From assembly GCA_025359425.1 (NCBI GenBank), contig JANYGC010000121.1, positions 1-35,660 of the forward strand: a stretch of DNA of 35,660 nucleotides, in the 5' to 3' direction. This stretch comes from Sphingomonadaceae bacterium. GTDB taxonomy: Bacteria > Pseudomonadota > Alphaproteobacteria > Sphingomonadales > Sphingomonadaceae. Below the pieces are notes generated by a model. The model had not been told where the DNA came from, searched no databases, and saw only the letters and a list, made by a program, of their open reading frames with translations. Shown piece after piece: positions 1 through 8,627 of the stretch; the stretch's first letter is position 1; each line of letters starts with the position of its first letter. A program made the position numbers and the translations under genes.

Positions 1-1
1 G

Positions 2-91
2 CCCGGGACCGATGAGCTGCGTTACCTCGACGAGCTTGCGGATCGCACCACGCAGGCGATCGCTTCGCAGGTTCTGGAACGGGCTGACTAG
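2..91 (+). CDS. C-terminal end of an unidentified gene (partial)
   Basis: An open frame enters from the left window edge and stops at TAG 89-91, giving 29 residues that begin PGTDELRYLDELAD and end VLERAD. The composition, rich in acidic residues and alanine, looks like a genuine helical protein end. It converges on the leftward gene that ends at 88-90. The four bases CTAG at 88-91 supply a TAG stop to both strands. Too little is present to assign a family. A chance open frame cannot be excluded because only 90 bases are visible. Confidence 0.4.
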   Translation, partial: PGTDELRYLDELADRTTQAIASQVLERAD

Positions 92-396
92 ACCGCATCC
101 CCGTTCGGATTTTCGCGAAACGGCCGCTGCTGCTCGGCAGCAATCCGTGCCCACTCATCGAGCGGCAGAGCCGCCGGAACGACAAGACAGCCTGCCCGAA
201 CGATTTCGTCGGCGCCGCAGGCCCGGCGCAGCCGATCGAGCTGGACCAGACTGTCGGCATCACCTGCGAGGGCCCGGGCCTGGATCGCGCGGATATACGC
301 TTCGCGCGTCGTCATTTCGACGCCCTCGATTGTCACGGGCATGCTGAACATCTCCGCCAGAAACGCTTCCGGGCTGTCGATCATCCTGGGCTTCAT
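88..396 (-). CDS. Hypothetical protein, 102 aa, coupled to the DUF5681 gene
   Basis: A 102-residue soluble protein of unknown function with no signal peptide or membrane segment. Its middle part (about residues 30-60, MTTREAYIRAIQARALAGD) is a charged helix that resembles the helical part of the upstream DUF5681 protein, where MTRREAEMRRLFQLAVKGD occurs. Both carry an M-T-x-R-E-A pattern followed by a stretch ending in a GD step, so the two could be related small helical proteins. The ATG overlaps the TGA of the upstream gene (ATGA), indicating translational coupling. It ends tail to tail with the rightward partial gene. I do not recognise the family. Confidence 0.65.
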   Translation of the reverse strand: MKPRMIDSPEAFLAEMFSMPVTIEGVEMTTREAYIRAIQARALAGDADSLVQLDRLRRACGADEIVRAGCLVVPAALPLDEWARIAAEQQRPFRENPNGDAV

Positions 397-740
397 GTGT
401 ACTTCTCCATGAATTCATCGAAGGGTACTTCGATCACGCCGCCGCCACGGCCCTTGCCGGCACTGGAGCCCCAGATCCGTTCAGCGAGACGGCGCGCCTT
501 TCGGTCACCCTTGACGGCAAGCTGGAACAGGCGGCGCATTTCGGCTTCCCGCCTCGTCATCACATTTCCGCCGATCTCGATTTCCTCCGCATCAAGCCGG
601 CGGAAGATATCGGCATCGTTGATCAGAAGCGGCGACCTGGGCTTGCGCGGCCGGCCTTTGGGGTTGCCGCTGCTGCCTTTCCGGAAGCGGTGCTGTTTCG
701 GCGGCCGACGGTAGCCGACCTTTTCTTCGTCATCCTTCAT
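393..740 (-). CDS. DUF5681 domain-containing protein
   Basis: A 115-residue basic protein. Its N-terminal third (about residues 8-32) carries the DUF5681 signature: VGYRRPPKQHRFRKG followed by SGNPKGRP. This arginine/lysine/glycine patch is typical of the domain and suggests nucleic-acid contact, although the function is not established. The centre (residues 58-90) is a helix containing MTRREAEMRRLF. The last 15 residues contain VPFDEF, and the neighbouring methyltransferase ends with a matching LPFDEF. Such proteins often sit in prophages and islands near methyltransferases or terminases. The downstream gene overlaps by ATGA. A hairpin at 808-835 separates it from the methyltransferase upstream. 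Confidence 0.8.
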   Translation of the reverse strand: MKDDEEKVGYRRPPKQHRFRKGSSGNPKGRPRKPRSPLLINDADIFRRLDAEEIEIGGNVMTRREAEMRRLFQLAVKGDRKARRLAERIWGSSAGKGRGGGVIEVPFDEFMEKYT

Positions 741-807
741 GCGGGCTGACTGGCCGTTTCAGGCGTGCGGATCTTTCATGGATTTTCGGTTTTCCGGGTA
801 GACGGAA

Positions 808-835
808 GCGGGCAGCGACTTTCGTCGTTGCCCGC
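808..835 (-). terminator. Strong hairpin after the methyltransferase gene
   Basis: Twelve-base arms, GCGGGCAGCGAC and GTCGTTGCCCGC, enclose a TTTC loop, with one G-T wobble. The hairpin lies 12 bases past the methyltransferase stop at 847. No long T-run follows on the minus strand, so efficiency is uncertain. Its position between two same-strand genes suggests that the methyltransferase and the DUF5681 pair are separate transcripts. Confidence 0.6.
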
Positions 836-846
836 CCATCCCGCCG

Positions 847-2163
847 TCAGTCTAACCGGGCTTCGAACTCGTCAAAGGGCAAGCCGATGACCTCGTGGAT
901 TGCCGGCTTGCCGGTCATCGCCTGCCAGCGCCGCACGATCACGTCCGCATACCCCGGATCGATTTCGACGAGCCGCGCCTTGCGCCCGGTTTCCTCCGCC
1001 GCGATCAGCGTCGTCCCCGACCCGCCAAACGCGTCGAGCACGATCCCGCCGCGCTTCGAGCAATCACGGATCGCATCGGCAATCAGCGCGACGGGCTTGA
1101 CCGTCGGGTGCATGGCCAGCTGATCATCGCGGTCGTGGCCGACCGAACTGATCCCGGGATAATCCCAGATATTGGTCCGGTAACGGCCATGCTGGCCGAG
1201 TTCGAAGTTGTTCACGTGCTTAGCCTTTCCCTTCTTGAACACGAAAACGAGTTCGTGCTTCGAACGGTAGAAGGCGCCCATTCCGCCGTTGTCCTTGTTC
1301 CAGACGACGAGGTTCTTGAGTTCGTTGTAGACCGCATCCCCGGCCCCGAGGATTTCCCTCATGTGACGCCAGTCCATAAACACGTAGTGGATCGAGCCAT
1401 CACAACTGACCCGTGCCATGTTGCCGAGGGTGGCCTCCAGGAAGGCCTGGAACTCGGCTGCGCTCATCTCGCCCGCCGCCATTGCGAATTCGGCATGGCG
1501 GACCTTGCCAAGACCACAGACGTGACCGTTGATCGGGACATTGTACGGCGGGTCGGTAATGACCATCTGCGCCCTCTCGCCCGCCATCAGCGCGTCAAGC
1601 ACGGCCGGATCCCGGGCATCACCGACGACAACGCGGTGGTCACCGAGGGTCCATAGGTCGCCGACCCGGCTGATCAGCGGCGCGTCAGGATCGCTCTCCG
1701 GTCCCGCATCGCTACCGGTCGGTCCGGTGATCGCCTCCTCCAGCAGCCGTTCGAGGGCCCCGCCATCGAACCCGGTCAGAGCGAGATCGAACTCCGGGTC
1801 GAACGACGCGATTGCAGCCAGTTCAGAAACGAGCCGCTCCTCGTCCCAACCGGCGCATTCGGCGAGGCGATTGTCGGCAATGATATAGGCCCGCCGTTCC
1901 GCTTCGGTCATTCCCGACAGCTGGATGACGGGAACGATCGGGAGCTTGAGTTCGGCCGCAGCCAGGAGCCGTCCATGACCGGCAATGACCCGGTTCTCGT
2001 CATCGACCAGCACAGGATTGCGGAACCCGAAGCGCTTGATGCTGGCGGCGATCTTGCGCACCTGCTCCTTCGAGTGGGTCCGCGGATTGTCCGGATGCGG
2101 CTTGAGGCACGCCGGGTCGAGGTGGACGAGCTTGTGCCCGTCCAGGTGTGGGATATCAGACAT
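847..2163 (-). CDS. ParB-domain / DNA methyltransferase fusion (orphan N4/N6 amino-methyltransferase)
   Basis: A 438-residue two-domain protein. Residues about 15-120 form a ParB/Srx-like nuclease-fold domain, with HPDNPRTHSKEQV and then NRVIAGHGRLLAA, which matches the GHxR-type box. Residues about 165-420 are an amino-methyltransferase that modifies adenine N6 or cytosine N4 using S-adenosylmethionine. The catalytic TDPPY is at about 203-207 and the cofactor loop FGGSGTT at 379-385. DPPY before FxGxG gives the beta-class order. No restriction endonuclease gene is adjacent, so it looks like an orphan methylase as carried by phages and islands. The ATG at 2163 has a GGAG ribosome site nine bases upstream. 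The C-terminal tail contains LPFDEF, shared with the DUF5681 protein. Target sequence cannot be read from the protein. Confidence 0.9.
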   Translation of the reverse strand: MSDIPHLDGHKLVHLDPACLKPHPDNPRTHSKEQVRKIAASIKRFGFRNPVLVDDENRVIAGHGRLLAAAELKLPIVPVIQLSGMTEAERRAYIIADNRLAECAGWDEERLVSELAAIASFDPEFDLALTGFDGGALERLLEEAITGPTGSDAGPESDPDAPLISRVGDLWTLGDHRVVVGDARDPAVLDALMAGERAQMVITDPPYNVPINGHVCGLGKVRHAEFAMAAGEMSAAEFQAFLEATLGNMARVSCDGSIHYVFMDWRHMREILGAGDAVYNELKNLVVWNKDNGGMGAFYRSKHELVFVFKKGKAKHVNNFELGQHGRYRTNIWDYPGISSVGHDRDDQLAMHPTVKPVALIADAIRDCSKRGGIVLDAFGGSGTTLIAAEETGRKARLVEIDPGYADVIVRRWQAMTGKPAIHEVIGLPFDEFEARLD

Positions 2164-2233
2164 TTCAAAGAGCTCCTTCGTTGAAGAAGCCCTTCGTTAG
2201 TCGGGCATCGAGCCCGAAATCTTTCACAGATTT

Positions 2234-2656
2234 TCAGCGGAACCGGTGCCGGGAGAGCAGATTGAGCAGCGATCTGCCGGAGCCGTAACGCAATTCTCGC
2301 GCAACCATTTCGGCCGCTTCGTGGATAGGCGACTCATCGGAGCGCAGCCGCTTCCGGTTGCCCGAGCGGCGATCGGCCCATATCGCATCGACTTCGTCAT
2401 CAAGGAGGATACCGGCCCAGGTCAGTCGGCCGAAGCCTTGCTCCCGAACTGGCTTACGCCCGCGCTTGCGCCGCAGCTGCCCCGCCGCAGCGCGGGCAAA
2501 ATACTCGACAAAAAGCGAATCAGTAATTGCATCGGCTTGGTTGGCCGCAATGGAATCCAAGTCTGCGGGCAGCACATCAAGGCCAAGCCGATCCCTGTGA
2601 TGGAGCCAAGCGACGTGGATCGGACTGAAGATCTGGTACGGTGAAACTGCTTCCAT
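2234..2656 (-). CDS. Hypothetical protein, 140 aa, island-associated
   Basis: A soluble 140-residue protein without a recognised domain. Residues about 58-75 form a basic patch (RRKRGRKPVREQGFGRLTW), followed by ILLDDEVDAIWADRR and a C-terminal helix ending in SLLNLLSRHRFR. It has no signal peptide and no membrane segment. The basic patch could contact nucleic acid, which is inference. The ATG at 2656 has a GGAG ribosome site seven bases upstream, supporting a real start. It lies 70 bases upstream of the methyltransferase on the same strand and probably shares its transcript. I do not recognise the family. Confidence 0.65.
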   Translation of the reverse strand: MEAVSPYQIFSPIHVAWLHHRDRLGLDVLPADLDSIAANQADAITDSLFVEYFARAAAGQLRRKRGRKPVREQGFGRLTWAGILLDDEVDAIWADRRSGNRKRLRSDESPIHEAAEMVARELRYGSGRSLLNLLSRHRFR

Positions 2657-2938
2657 GAATTCGCTCCGTCAGTTGAGGCGAATCGCAGAGCAGCTTTTTC
2701 ATGTCTGTCAAACCATCATTTGAAGGTAACGCTCGTGTCTGCACACTTCCCTGTTCGGGCTTCGGACGTTCCCTGTTCCGGATTGATGGAATTCCCTGAT
2801 AATTTTCGCGATTGATGGGGGAGGACGCGCGAAATGACCGGAATCGAGCCCTTTCAAGCGTCACCAGGCATCCCTGACGTTTGGAAAACGACCGAAACAG
2901 GGAATTTGGAAGGCGAGCCTGGGTTGCCGCACACTGCG
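2657..2938. other. Non-coding strip with phased TTCCCTG repeats between island and hut locus
   Basis: This stretch has no convincing gene. TTCCCTGTTC occurs at 2747-2756 and 2769-2778, TTCCCTG again at 2792-2798, and the inverted form ACAGGGAA at 2897-2904. The three direct copies are 22 and 23 bases apart, about two helix turns. Part of it must hold the promoter of the leftward gene starting at 2656. Possible readings are an operator array or recombination-related repeats at the island edge; neither can be decided from sequence alone. Confidence 0.5.
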
Positions 2939-3655
2939 TCACGCACCATTCCGCCGGACTTTCCGATCTTCGGCAGCCCCAAACCGCGCGACCAGTTCGT
3001 GGCGCTCGGCGATGAAGTGCTGATGGACCAGCGTCACCCGAGCGCCGCCGCGCCAGGTGCGGCGGGTTACGGTGAGGCATGGAGCGCCTGCTGCGATGCC
3101 GAGGGCGCGAGCGACTGTGGAACTGGCGGCACTGGCGCTGATGCGGTTCTCGGCTTCGGTCCATGGGACGTGACCCAGCAGCCAAGTGCCGGGTGCGGTT
3201 GCGGTTAGATCGGCGGTCAGCACTTCGGGGACCTGCGCGGTGCTGATCAGGCGGTGTTCGAAGGCGAGCGGCGTGTTGTCGGCCAGATGCACGCCTGCCA
3301 CTTCGAGCACCGGGCCGGGCATCTCGGACAGCGCAGAGTTTGTCTCACGGCGCGAAATCAATTGCCACGCATAGTCCTGCCCGCGCGCACTGACTTCGCG
3401 GGCGAGGTCGGTAATCTCGAGCACCATCGATTGCGAGCGCGGGCGGGCGACAAAGGTCCCGGCGCGGCGGCGGCGCTCGACCAGGCCCGCATGCGCCAGC
3501 GCCGAGAGTGCTTTGTTCACCGTCATCCGCGAGCAGCCATATTGCACCATCAGCTCGATCTCGCCCGGCACGCGCACGCCCGGCGGCCATGCGCCCGAGA
3601 GGATCTGCCCCTCGATCTCGCGGCGAATACGTTCGTGGAGCGGCGCGACGGTCAC
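2939..3655 (-). CDS. hutC: Histidine utilisation repressor HutC (GntR family)
   Basis: Repressor of histidine degradation genes, released by urocanate in characterised relatives. From the GTG at 3655 it is 238 residues, normal for the family. Residues about 1-70 form the GntR winged helix (PLHERIRREI, then GCSRMTVNKALSALAHAGLVERRRRAGTF read in two parts). Residues about 85-235 form the UTRA ligand-binding domain, with the LEVAGVHLADNTPLAFEHR region. The GTG is chosen because GTGA overlaps the stop of hutF, whereas a longer open frame upstream would lie inside hutF. It is transcribed with hutF from the divergent hut promoter, where two GT-N-TA-N-AC sites lie, the site type bound by the HutC subfamily. 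The gene therefore probably controls both arms and itself. Confidence 0.92.
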   Translation of the reverse strand: MTVAPLHERIRREIEGQILSGAWPPGVRVPGEIELMVQYGCSRMTVNKALSALAHAGLVERRRRAGTFVARPRSQSMVLEITDLAREVSARGQDYAWQLISRRETNSALSEMPGPVLEVAGVHLADNTPLAFEHRLISTAQVPEVLTADLTATAPGTWLLGHVPWTEAENRISASAASSTVARALGIAAGAPCLTVTRRTWRGGARVTLVHQHFIAERHELVARFGAAEDRKVRRNGA

Positions 3656-5007
3656 GCCAACAGCTTGGCCAGCACGTTGCGATAGCGCGCGGCGATTGCC
3701 TCGCGGTCGCGGTGCCGCCCACCAGCAACGACTTGCCTGCCACGCCGCCACACGCCGTCGATGGCGCTGCGCCCTGCCGAGAATATCAGGCCGTCGAGCC
3801 AGCGATCTGCGCTTGCGCCGGTGAGCGACGGGTGATCCGGATCCAGTGTCAGGAAGTCGGCGCTGTTGCCCTTGGCCAGCCCCATCGGCGCGCCCAGCGC
3901 CTGCGCTCCGCCTTGCAAGGCGGAGCGGTACAGCGCGCCGCCGGTGCTCGCGCCGGGCTCACCGGCCAACACATTGCGCGCCTGTTCGCCCAGCCGCTGG
4001 CCATATTCGAGCCAGCGGAGCTCCTCGGGTCCATCGATCTTGATGTTCGAATCGCTGCCGATCCCCCAGCGCCCGCCCGCCGCGATAAAGCGCGGGGCGG
4101 GAAACAGACCGTCGCCGAGGCTGGCCTCAGTAATTGGGCACAGGCCAGCGACTGCGCCCGACGCGGCCAGCGCATCGCTTTCCTGCGCGGTGATGTGGGT
4201 GGCGTGGATCAGGCACCAGCGGCGATCGACCGCCGCGTTGCCGAGCAGCCACTCGACCGGGCGCGCGCCGCTCCAGCCGAGGCAATCGGCGACTTCGGCC
4301 GGCTGCTCGGCGACATGGATGTGAACCGGGCCACCGCCATCCATAGCCGACAGGGCAGACAACTCGTTGGGCGTCACCGCGCGGAGCGAATGCGGGGCGA
4401 GGCCGAGCACGCCATCGGGCAAGGCGGCGAGCGCTGTCCCGCTCGCGTCACGCAGCTTGGTGAACTGGTCCAGCGTGCACACGAACCGGCGCTGGCCGGA
4501 ACCGGGGCGCTGTCCGCCAAACCCGGAATGCGCGTAGAACACCGGCAGCAGGGTCAGGGCGATCCCGGTTTCGGCGGCGGCCGCGACGACTGCTTCGGCC
4601 ATCGCGGGACCGGCGTAAGGCGATCCGTCCGGAGCATGATGGAGGTAGTGAAATTCACCGACCCGGGCGAAACCCCCTTCGAGCATCTCGGCGTATGCCA
4701 TGGCGGCGATTGCCAGGAGATCATCGGGTCCGATCCGGTCCACAAAGCGGTACATCGCCTCGCGCCAGGTCCAGAAGCTGTCCGACGAAGCCCCGCGGCG
4801 TTCGGCCAGGCCCGCCATGCCGCGCTGGAAGGCGTGGCTGTGCAGGTTAGGCAGGCCCGGCAGCGCGACCGCGTGGCGCGCGTCGCCAGACTGGGCCGGG
4901 ACGCCGACCTCGATTCGCTTGAAGCACCCGCCTGCCACTTCGATCCGCAGGTCGCGTGCCCAGCCGGAGGGCAGCAAAGCTTCGGCAAAGTGCAGGGTGG
5001 CGGTCAT
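3652..5007 (-). CDS. hutF: Formimidoylglutamate deiminase HutF
   Basis: Deaminates N-formimidoyl-L-glutamate to N-formyl-L-glutamate and ammonia, the fourth step of the five-step histidine pathway. The protein is 451 residues and belongs to the amidohydrolase superfamily. The metal-binding LHSH lies at residues 55-58 within [10 protein letters not shown]. Further ligands are expected in [12 protein letters not shown] and HATHIT, and the late Asp in [11 protein letters not shown]. The ATG at 5007 faces hutI across 91 bases. Its TGA overlaps the GTG of hutC. The presence of HutF together with HutG shows that this organism uses the deiminase/deformylase route rather than formimidoylglutamase. 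Confidence 0.95.
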   Translation of the reverse strand: MTATLHFAEALLPSGWARDLRIEVAGGCFKRIEVGVPAQSGDARHAVALPGLPNLHSHAFQRGMAGLAERRGASSDSFWTWREAMYRFVDRIGPDDLLAIAAMAYAEMLEGGFARVGEFHYLHHAPDGSPYAGPAMAEAVVAAAAETGIALTLLPVFYAHSGFGGQRPGSGQRRFVCTLDQFTKLRDASGTALAALPDGVLGLAPHSLRAVTPNELSALSAMDGGGPVHIHVAEQPAEVADCLGWSGARPVEWLLGNAAVDRRWCLIHATHITAQESDALAASGAVAGLCPITEASLGDGLFPAPRFIAAGGRWGIGSDSNIKIDGPEELRWLEYGQRLGEQARNVLAGEPGASTGGALYRSALQGGAQALGAPMGLAKGNSADFLTLDPDHPSLTGASADRWLDGLIFSAGRSAIDGVWRRGRQVVAGGRHRDREAIAARYRNVLAKLLA

Positions 5008-5036
5008 TTCGGTCTCGCATCGCAGTCCGGCTTTTG

Positions 5037-5068
5037 TGTCTATACAGTCGATTTTAATTGTCTATACA
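5037..5068. promoter_or_regulatory. Two HutC-type operators in the divergent hut promoter
   Basis: TGTCTATACA occurs twice as an exact direct copy, at 5037-5046 and 5059-5068, with starts 22 bases apart, about two helix turns. Each contains GTCTATAC, fitting the GT-N-TA-N-AC consensus described for the HutC subfamily of GntR regulators. Both sites sit in the 91-base gap between the divergent starts of hutF (5007) and hutI (5099), and the hutC gene is in the same locus. Binding by HutC is therefore a strong inference. I could not resolve the individual -35/-10 elements. Confidence 0.78.
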
Positions 5069-5098
5069 TATTCGCCATCCACTAGTCACGAGGCGGCG

Positions 5099-6295
5099 AT
5101 GCACTGCGACACAGTATGGCAAAATGCGCGGCTGCTGACCATGATTCCCGGTGCAGAACCGGTGGCTGACGGGCTGGTGGCGGCGCGTGATGGGCGGATC
5201 ATCTATGCCGGGTCGGCCGCAGGCGCTCCGCAATTCGAACCAGCCGAGACAGTCGATTGTCAGCGACGCTGGATCACCCCGGCGCTGATCGATGCGCACA
5301 CCCATCTGGTCCACGCCGGCAACCGCGCGCGCGAATTCGAACTGCGGCTGGAAGGCGCCAGTTACGAAGAGATCGCCCGGGCTGGCGGCGGGATCGTCTC
5401 GACCATGCGCGCCACGCGCGCTGCGAGCGAGGACGAGCTGGTCGCCAGCGCCTTGCCCCGGCTCGACGCTTTGCTCGCCGAGGGGGTCGGGACGATCGAG
5501 ATCAAGAGCGGTTATGGGCTTGAGCTGGAGGCCGAGCTGAAAATGCTGCGGGCGGCGCGGCGGCTGGGCGAGTTGCGCCCGGTCCGCGTGGTCACCACGT
5601 TTCTGGGCGCGCATGCGCTGCCGCCCGAATTTGCGGGTGACGCCGATGGCTATATCGATGCCGTGTGCGAGCGGATGCTGCCGGCGGTAGCAGCCGAAAA
5701 CCTCGCCGATGCAGTCGATGGGTTCTGCGAGGGGATCGGTTTCACCCCGGCGCAGATCGAGCGGGTCTTCAGGGCGGCCAAAGCGCTGGGCCTGCCGGTG
5801 AAACTGCACGCCGAACAGCTGTCCAATCTGAATGGCGCAGCGCTGGCGGCGCGGTATGGCGCGCTGTCAGCCGATCATCTCGAGCATCTCGGCGCAGCGG
5901 GCGTCGCCGCGATGGCTCAAGCGGGAACGGTCGCGGTGCTGCTCCCCGGCGCTTACTACTTCTGCCGCGAAACGCAGTTGCCGCCGGTCGATCTGCTGCG
6001 CCATGCGGGTGTCCCGATCGCACTGGCGACCGATTGCAACCCCGGCACCAGCCCGCTCACCTCGCTGCTGCTGGCGATGAACATGGCCGCCACCTGTTTC
6101 CGGCTGACCGTCGCCGAGTGCCTCGCCGGGGTGACGATCACCGCCGCCCGTGCGCTTGGGCTGCAAGATGAATGCGGCTCGCTCGCGCCGGGCAAAAGCT
6201 GCGACCTGGCGGTGTGGGACATCGAAGAGTCGGCCGAACTGGTCTACCGGATGGGCGCGAACCCGCTCCACGCCCGGATATGGAGAGGCAAATGA
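5099..6295 (+). CDS. hutI: Imidazolonepropionase HutI
   Basis: Hydrolyses 4-imidazolone-5-propanoate to N-formimidoyl-L-glutamate, the third step of histidine breakdown. From the ATG at 5099 it is 398 residues, the usual length. It is an amidohydrolase: the metal-binding [12 protein letters not shown] lies at about residues 65-76, the active-site region EIKSGYGL near 136, KLHAEQL near 237 and the metal Asp in ATDCNPGT near 312. The open frame extends further upstream, but that part overlaps hutF and its promoter, so the MHCDTVW start is preferred; a GAGGCG ribosome site precedes it. The last four bases overlap hutH as ATGA. Confidence 0.95.
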   Translation: MHCDTVWQNARLLTMIPGAEPVADGLVAARDGRIIYAGSAAGAPQFEPAETVDCQRRWITPALIDAHTHLVHAGNRAREFELRLEGASYEEIARAGGGIVSTMRATRAASEDELVASALPRLDALLAEGVGTIEIKSGYGLELEAELKMLRAARRLGELRPVRVVTTFLGAHALPPEFAGDADGYIDAVCERMLPAVAAENLADAVDGFCEGIGFTPAQIERVFRAAKALGLPVKLHAEQLSNLNGAALAARYGALSADHLEHLGAAGVAAMAQAGTVAVLLPGAYYFCRETQLPPVDLLRHAGVPIALATDCNPGTSPLTSLLLAMNMAATCFRLTVAECLAGVTITAARALGLQDECGSLAPGKSCDLAVWDIEESAELVYRMGANPLHARIWRGK

Positions 6296-7824
6296 GCGAC
6301 GTGATGCTGACCGCCGGCGAAGTTTCGCTGAGCCAATGGGAAGCGATCTATCGCGGCGGCGCGGCCAGGCTCGATCCTGCTTGCGCTCCGCGCATCTCCG
6401 CCAGTGCCGCAGCGGTCGAGCGGATCGTTACCAAGGGTGCGCCGGTTTACGGGATCAACACCGGGTTCGGAAAATTGGCTTCGGTGCGAATCGACGACGC
6501 CGACCTCGCCGCGCTCCAGCGCAATATCGTGCTGAGCCACGCGGCGGGGACCGGCGCGCCGTCGCCGGTGCCGGTGGTGCGGCTGATGATGGCTTTGAAG
6601 CTTGCGAGTCTTGGCCAAGGCGCGAGCGGGGTGGGGGCGGCAACGGTCGCGCTGCTCGAAGCGATGCTGGGCCGCGGGTTGACCCCGGTGGTGCCGTGCC
6701 AGGGCTCGGTGGGCGCGAGCGGCGATCTGGCTCCGTTGGCGCATATGACCGCGGCGATGATCGGGGTGGGTGAGATCTGGGTGGACGGCCAGCGCGTCGC
6801 GGCTGTGGCGGCGCTCGCCAATGCGGGGCTTAACCCCCTGCTATTGGGGCCTAAGGAGGGTCTGGCCCTGCTTAACGGCACGCAATTTTCCACCGCCAAT
6901 GCCCTCGCCGCACTGATCGGCGCGCAGAACCTGTTCCGCGCGGGCCTGGTCACCGGTGCGCTGTCGACCGAGGCGGCCAAGGGCTCGGACACCCCGTTCG
7001 ACCCGCGCATCCACGCGCTGCGGCGGCACCGGGGTCAGATCGAAACGGCGGCGGCCTTGCGCGAACTGATGGCGGGCAGCGCAATCCGCGCCAGCCACGC
7101 CGCCGATGATCCGCGCGTGCAGGATCCCTATTGCCTGCGCTGCCAGCCGCAAGTGATGGGCGCGGTGCTCGATCTGCTGCGTCAGGCCGCGACCACTTTG
7201 CTGACCGAAGCCAACGGCGTGTCGGACAATCCGCTGATCTTTCCCGAGAGCGACGAAGCGCTGTCGGGCGGGAACTTCCACGCCGAACCGGTGGCCTTCG
7301 CCGCCGACATGATCGCGCTGGCGCTGTGCGAGACCGGCAGTATCGCCGAGCGGCGCATTGCGATGCTGGTCGATCCGGCGCTGTCGGGGCTGCCCGCCTT
7401 CCTCACCCCGCGCCCGGGGCTGCATTCGGGTTTCATGATCCCGCAGGTCACCGCCGCCGCGCTGGTCAGCGAGAACAAGCAGATGGCTTATCCAGCCTCG
7501 GTCGATTCGATCCCGACCTCGGCCAATCAGGAAGACCATGTCTCGATGGCAGCGCACGGCGCCCGGCGCTTGCTGCCGATGCTCGCCAATGCCGAGGCGG
7601 TGCTGGGGATCGAGCTCCTGGCGGCCGCGCAGGGGTGCGAATTTCATTCGCCGCTGGTTTCGTCGGCGGCGCTCGAGCAAGCCCGCGCGCTCCTCCGCGC
7701 CAAGGTTCCTGCGCTCGACGAGGACCGTCATTTCCATCCCGATATGGAGGCGGCCAATGCGTTGATCCGGTCGGGCGCACTGGCGCGGTCGGTCGGGATC
7801 GCCCTGCCGGGAGTCGGTGAATGA
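6292..7824 (+). CDS. hutH: Histidine ammonia-lyase HutH
   Basis: Removes ammonia from L-histidine to give urocanate, the first step of the pathway. From ATG 6292 it is 510 residues, typical of the family. The Ala-Ser-Gly that cyclises to the MIO cofactor is at residues 142-144 within [15 protein letters not shown], matching the position known in Pseudomonas HAL. Other family landmarks visible are [12 protein letters not shown] near residue 50 and the [15 protein letters not shown] region near 280. A GGAG ribosome site lies directly upstream. The start overlaps the hutI stop and the stop overlaps the hutG start, so this is a tightly coupled operon. Confidence 0.97.
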   Translation: MSDVMLTAGEVSLSQWEAIYRGGAARLDPACAPRISASAAAVERIVTKGAPVYGINTGFGKLASVRIDDADLAALQRNIVLSHAAGTGAPSPVPVVRLMMALKLASLGQGASGVGAATVALLEAMLGRGLTPVVPCQGSVGASGDLAPLAHMTAAMIGVGEIWVDGQRVAAVAALANAGLNPLLLGPKEGLALLNGTQFSTANALAALIGAQNLFRAGLVTGALSTEAAKGSDTPFDPRIHALRRHRGQIETAAALRELMAGSAIRASHAADDPRVQDPYCLRCQPQVMGAVLDLLRQAATTLLTEANGVSDNPLIFPESDEALSGGNFHAEPVAFAADMIALALCETGSIAERRIAMLVDPALSGLPAFLTPRPGLHSGFMIPQVTAAALVSENKQMAYPASVDSIPTSANQEDHVSMAAHGARRLLPMLANAEAVLGIELLAAAQGCEFHSPLVSSAALEQARALLRAKVPALDEDRHFHPDMEAANALIRSGALARSVGIALPGVGE

Positions 7825-8627
7825 CCGACTGGCTCGAAGTCCAGCGGGGCGATGCGCCGCTGGTGGTCGCCTTCCCCCATGGCGGGACCGCACTGGGCGG
7901 AGTCGAGGACCGCTTCGTCACGCCGTGGCTGGCGCGGCGCGATGCCGACTGGTGGATTGGCGAACTTTACGAATTCGTGCGCGAACTCGGTGCGACCACC
8001 GTCGCCACCCAGGTCAGCCGCTCGATCATCGACGTTAACCGTGATCCCTCGGGTGCGTCGCTCTATCCGGGGCAGGCGACCACCGAGCTGTGCCCCGCCA
8101 CCACCTTCGACGGCGCGCCGCTCTATCGCGGGTTCGATCCCGAAGCGGACGAGATCGCGTGGCGCCGCAAAACTTTCTTCGAACCCTATCACGCCGCGCT
8201 GGCCGCCGAGATCGCGCGGCTGCGCGCGGTTTATCCGGCGGTGGTGCTCTACGACGCCCATTCGATCCGCAGCTCCATCCCGCGGCTGTTCGAGGGCGAG
8301 CTGCCGCAGTTCAACCTCGGCACCAACGGCGGGGTCACCTGCGCTCCGGCGCTGGAGGCCGCGCTGGTCGAGGTTTGCGCTGCTTCTGGCCAGTCTTACG
8401 TCAGCAACGGCCGGTTCAAGGGCGGCTGGACCACCCGGCATTACGGTGCGCCCGAGAGCGGCGTTCATGCGGTGCAGATGGAACTGGCGATGCGCGGCTA
8501 CATGGCTGAACCGGCCGAACCATCGCCAGACAACTGGCCCGCTCAGCTCTCCACCAAACCGACGATCGGTCCTACGCTGCGCGCGCTGATCGGTGCCTGC
8601 CTCACTTTCGCCAAAGGACCAGCATGA
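7821..8627 (+). CDS. hutG: N-formylglutamate deformylase HutG
   Basis: Hydrolyses N-formyl-L-glutamate to L-glutamate and formate, the last step of the HutF-type pathway. The 268-residue protein belongs to the N-formylglutamate amidohydrolase family, a zinc peptidase-like fold. Visible landmarks are VAFPHGGT near residue 17, [13 protein letters not shown] near 69, LYDAHSIRS near 142 and GGWTTRHYG near 200, which carry the expected His/Asp/Glu ligands. It overlaps hutH and hutU by ATGA at both ends. This is unrelated in sequence to the arginase-like formimidoylglutamase also called HutG in enteric bacteria. The formate made here is a likely substrate of the Fds complex encoded further right. 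Confidence 0.94.
   Translation: MTDWLEVQRGDAPLVVAFPHGGTALGGVEDRFVTPWLARRDADWWIGELYEFVRELGATTVATQVSRSIIDVNRDPSGASLYPGQATTELCPATTFDGAPLYRGFDPEADEIAWRRKTFFEPYHAALAAEIARLRAVYPAVVLYDAHSIRSSIPRLFEGELPQFNLGTNGGVTCAPALEAALVEVCAASGQSYVSNGRFKGGWTTRHYGAPESGVHAVQMELAMRGYMAEPAEPSPDNWPAQLSTKPTIGPTLRALIGACLTFAKGPA

Larger units (their letters stand above)
1..2938. other. Probable edge of an accessory, prophage-like island
   Basis: Five short or accessory-type genes lie here: a truncated gene end, two hypothetical proteins, a DUF5681 protein and a ParB-methyltransferase fusion. From hutC onward the window is ordinary metabolic core. ParB-methyltransferase fusions and DUF5681 proteins are frequently carried by prophages and integrated elements in alphaproteobacteria (established knowledge). 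No integrase, terminase, capsid gene, transposase or att duplication is visible, so the type and limits of the element are inference. The right limit is set at the start of the conserved hut locus, just after a strip of repeated TTCCCTG motifs. Confidence 0.4.

Noticed and set aside
2577..3185. 202-residue open frame on the minus strand across the island/hut junction
   Set aside because: It overlaps both hutC and the 140-residue gene in other frames, is Arg/Ser-rich, and has no ribosome site or recognisable domain.
3508..5085. 525-residue open frame on the plus strand
   Set aside because: It is antisense to hutC and hutF, both supported by family motifs and by the GTGA overlap.
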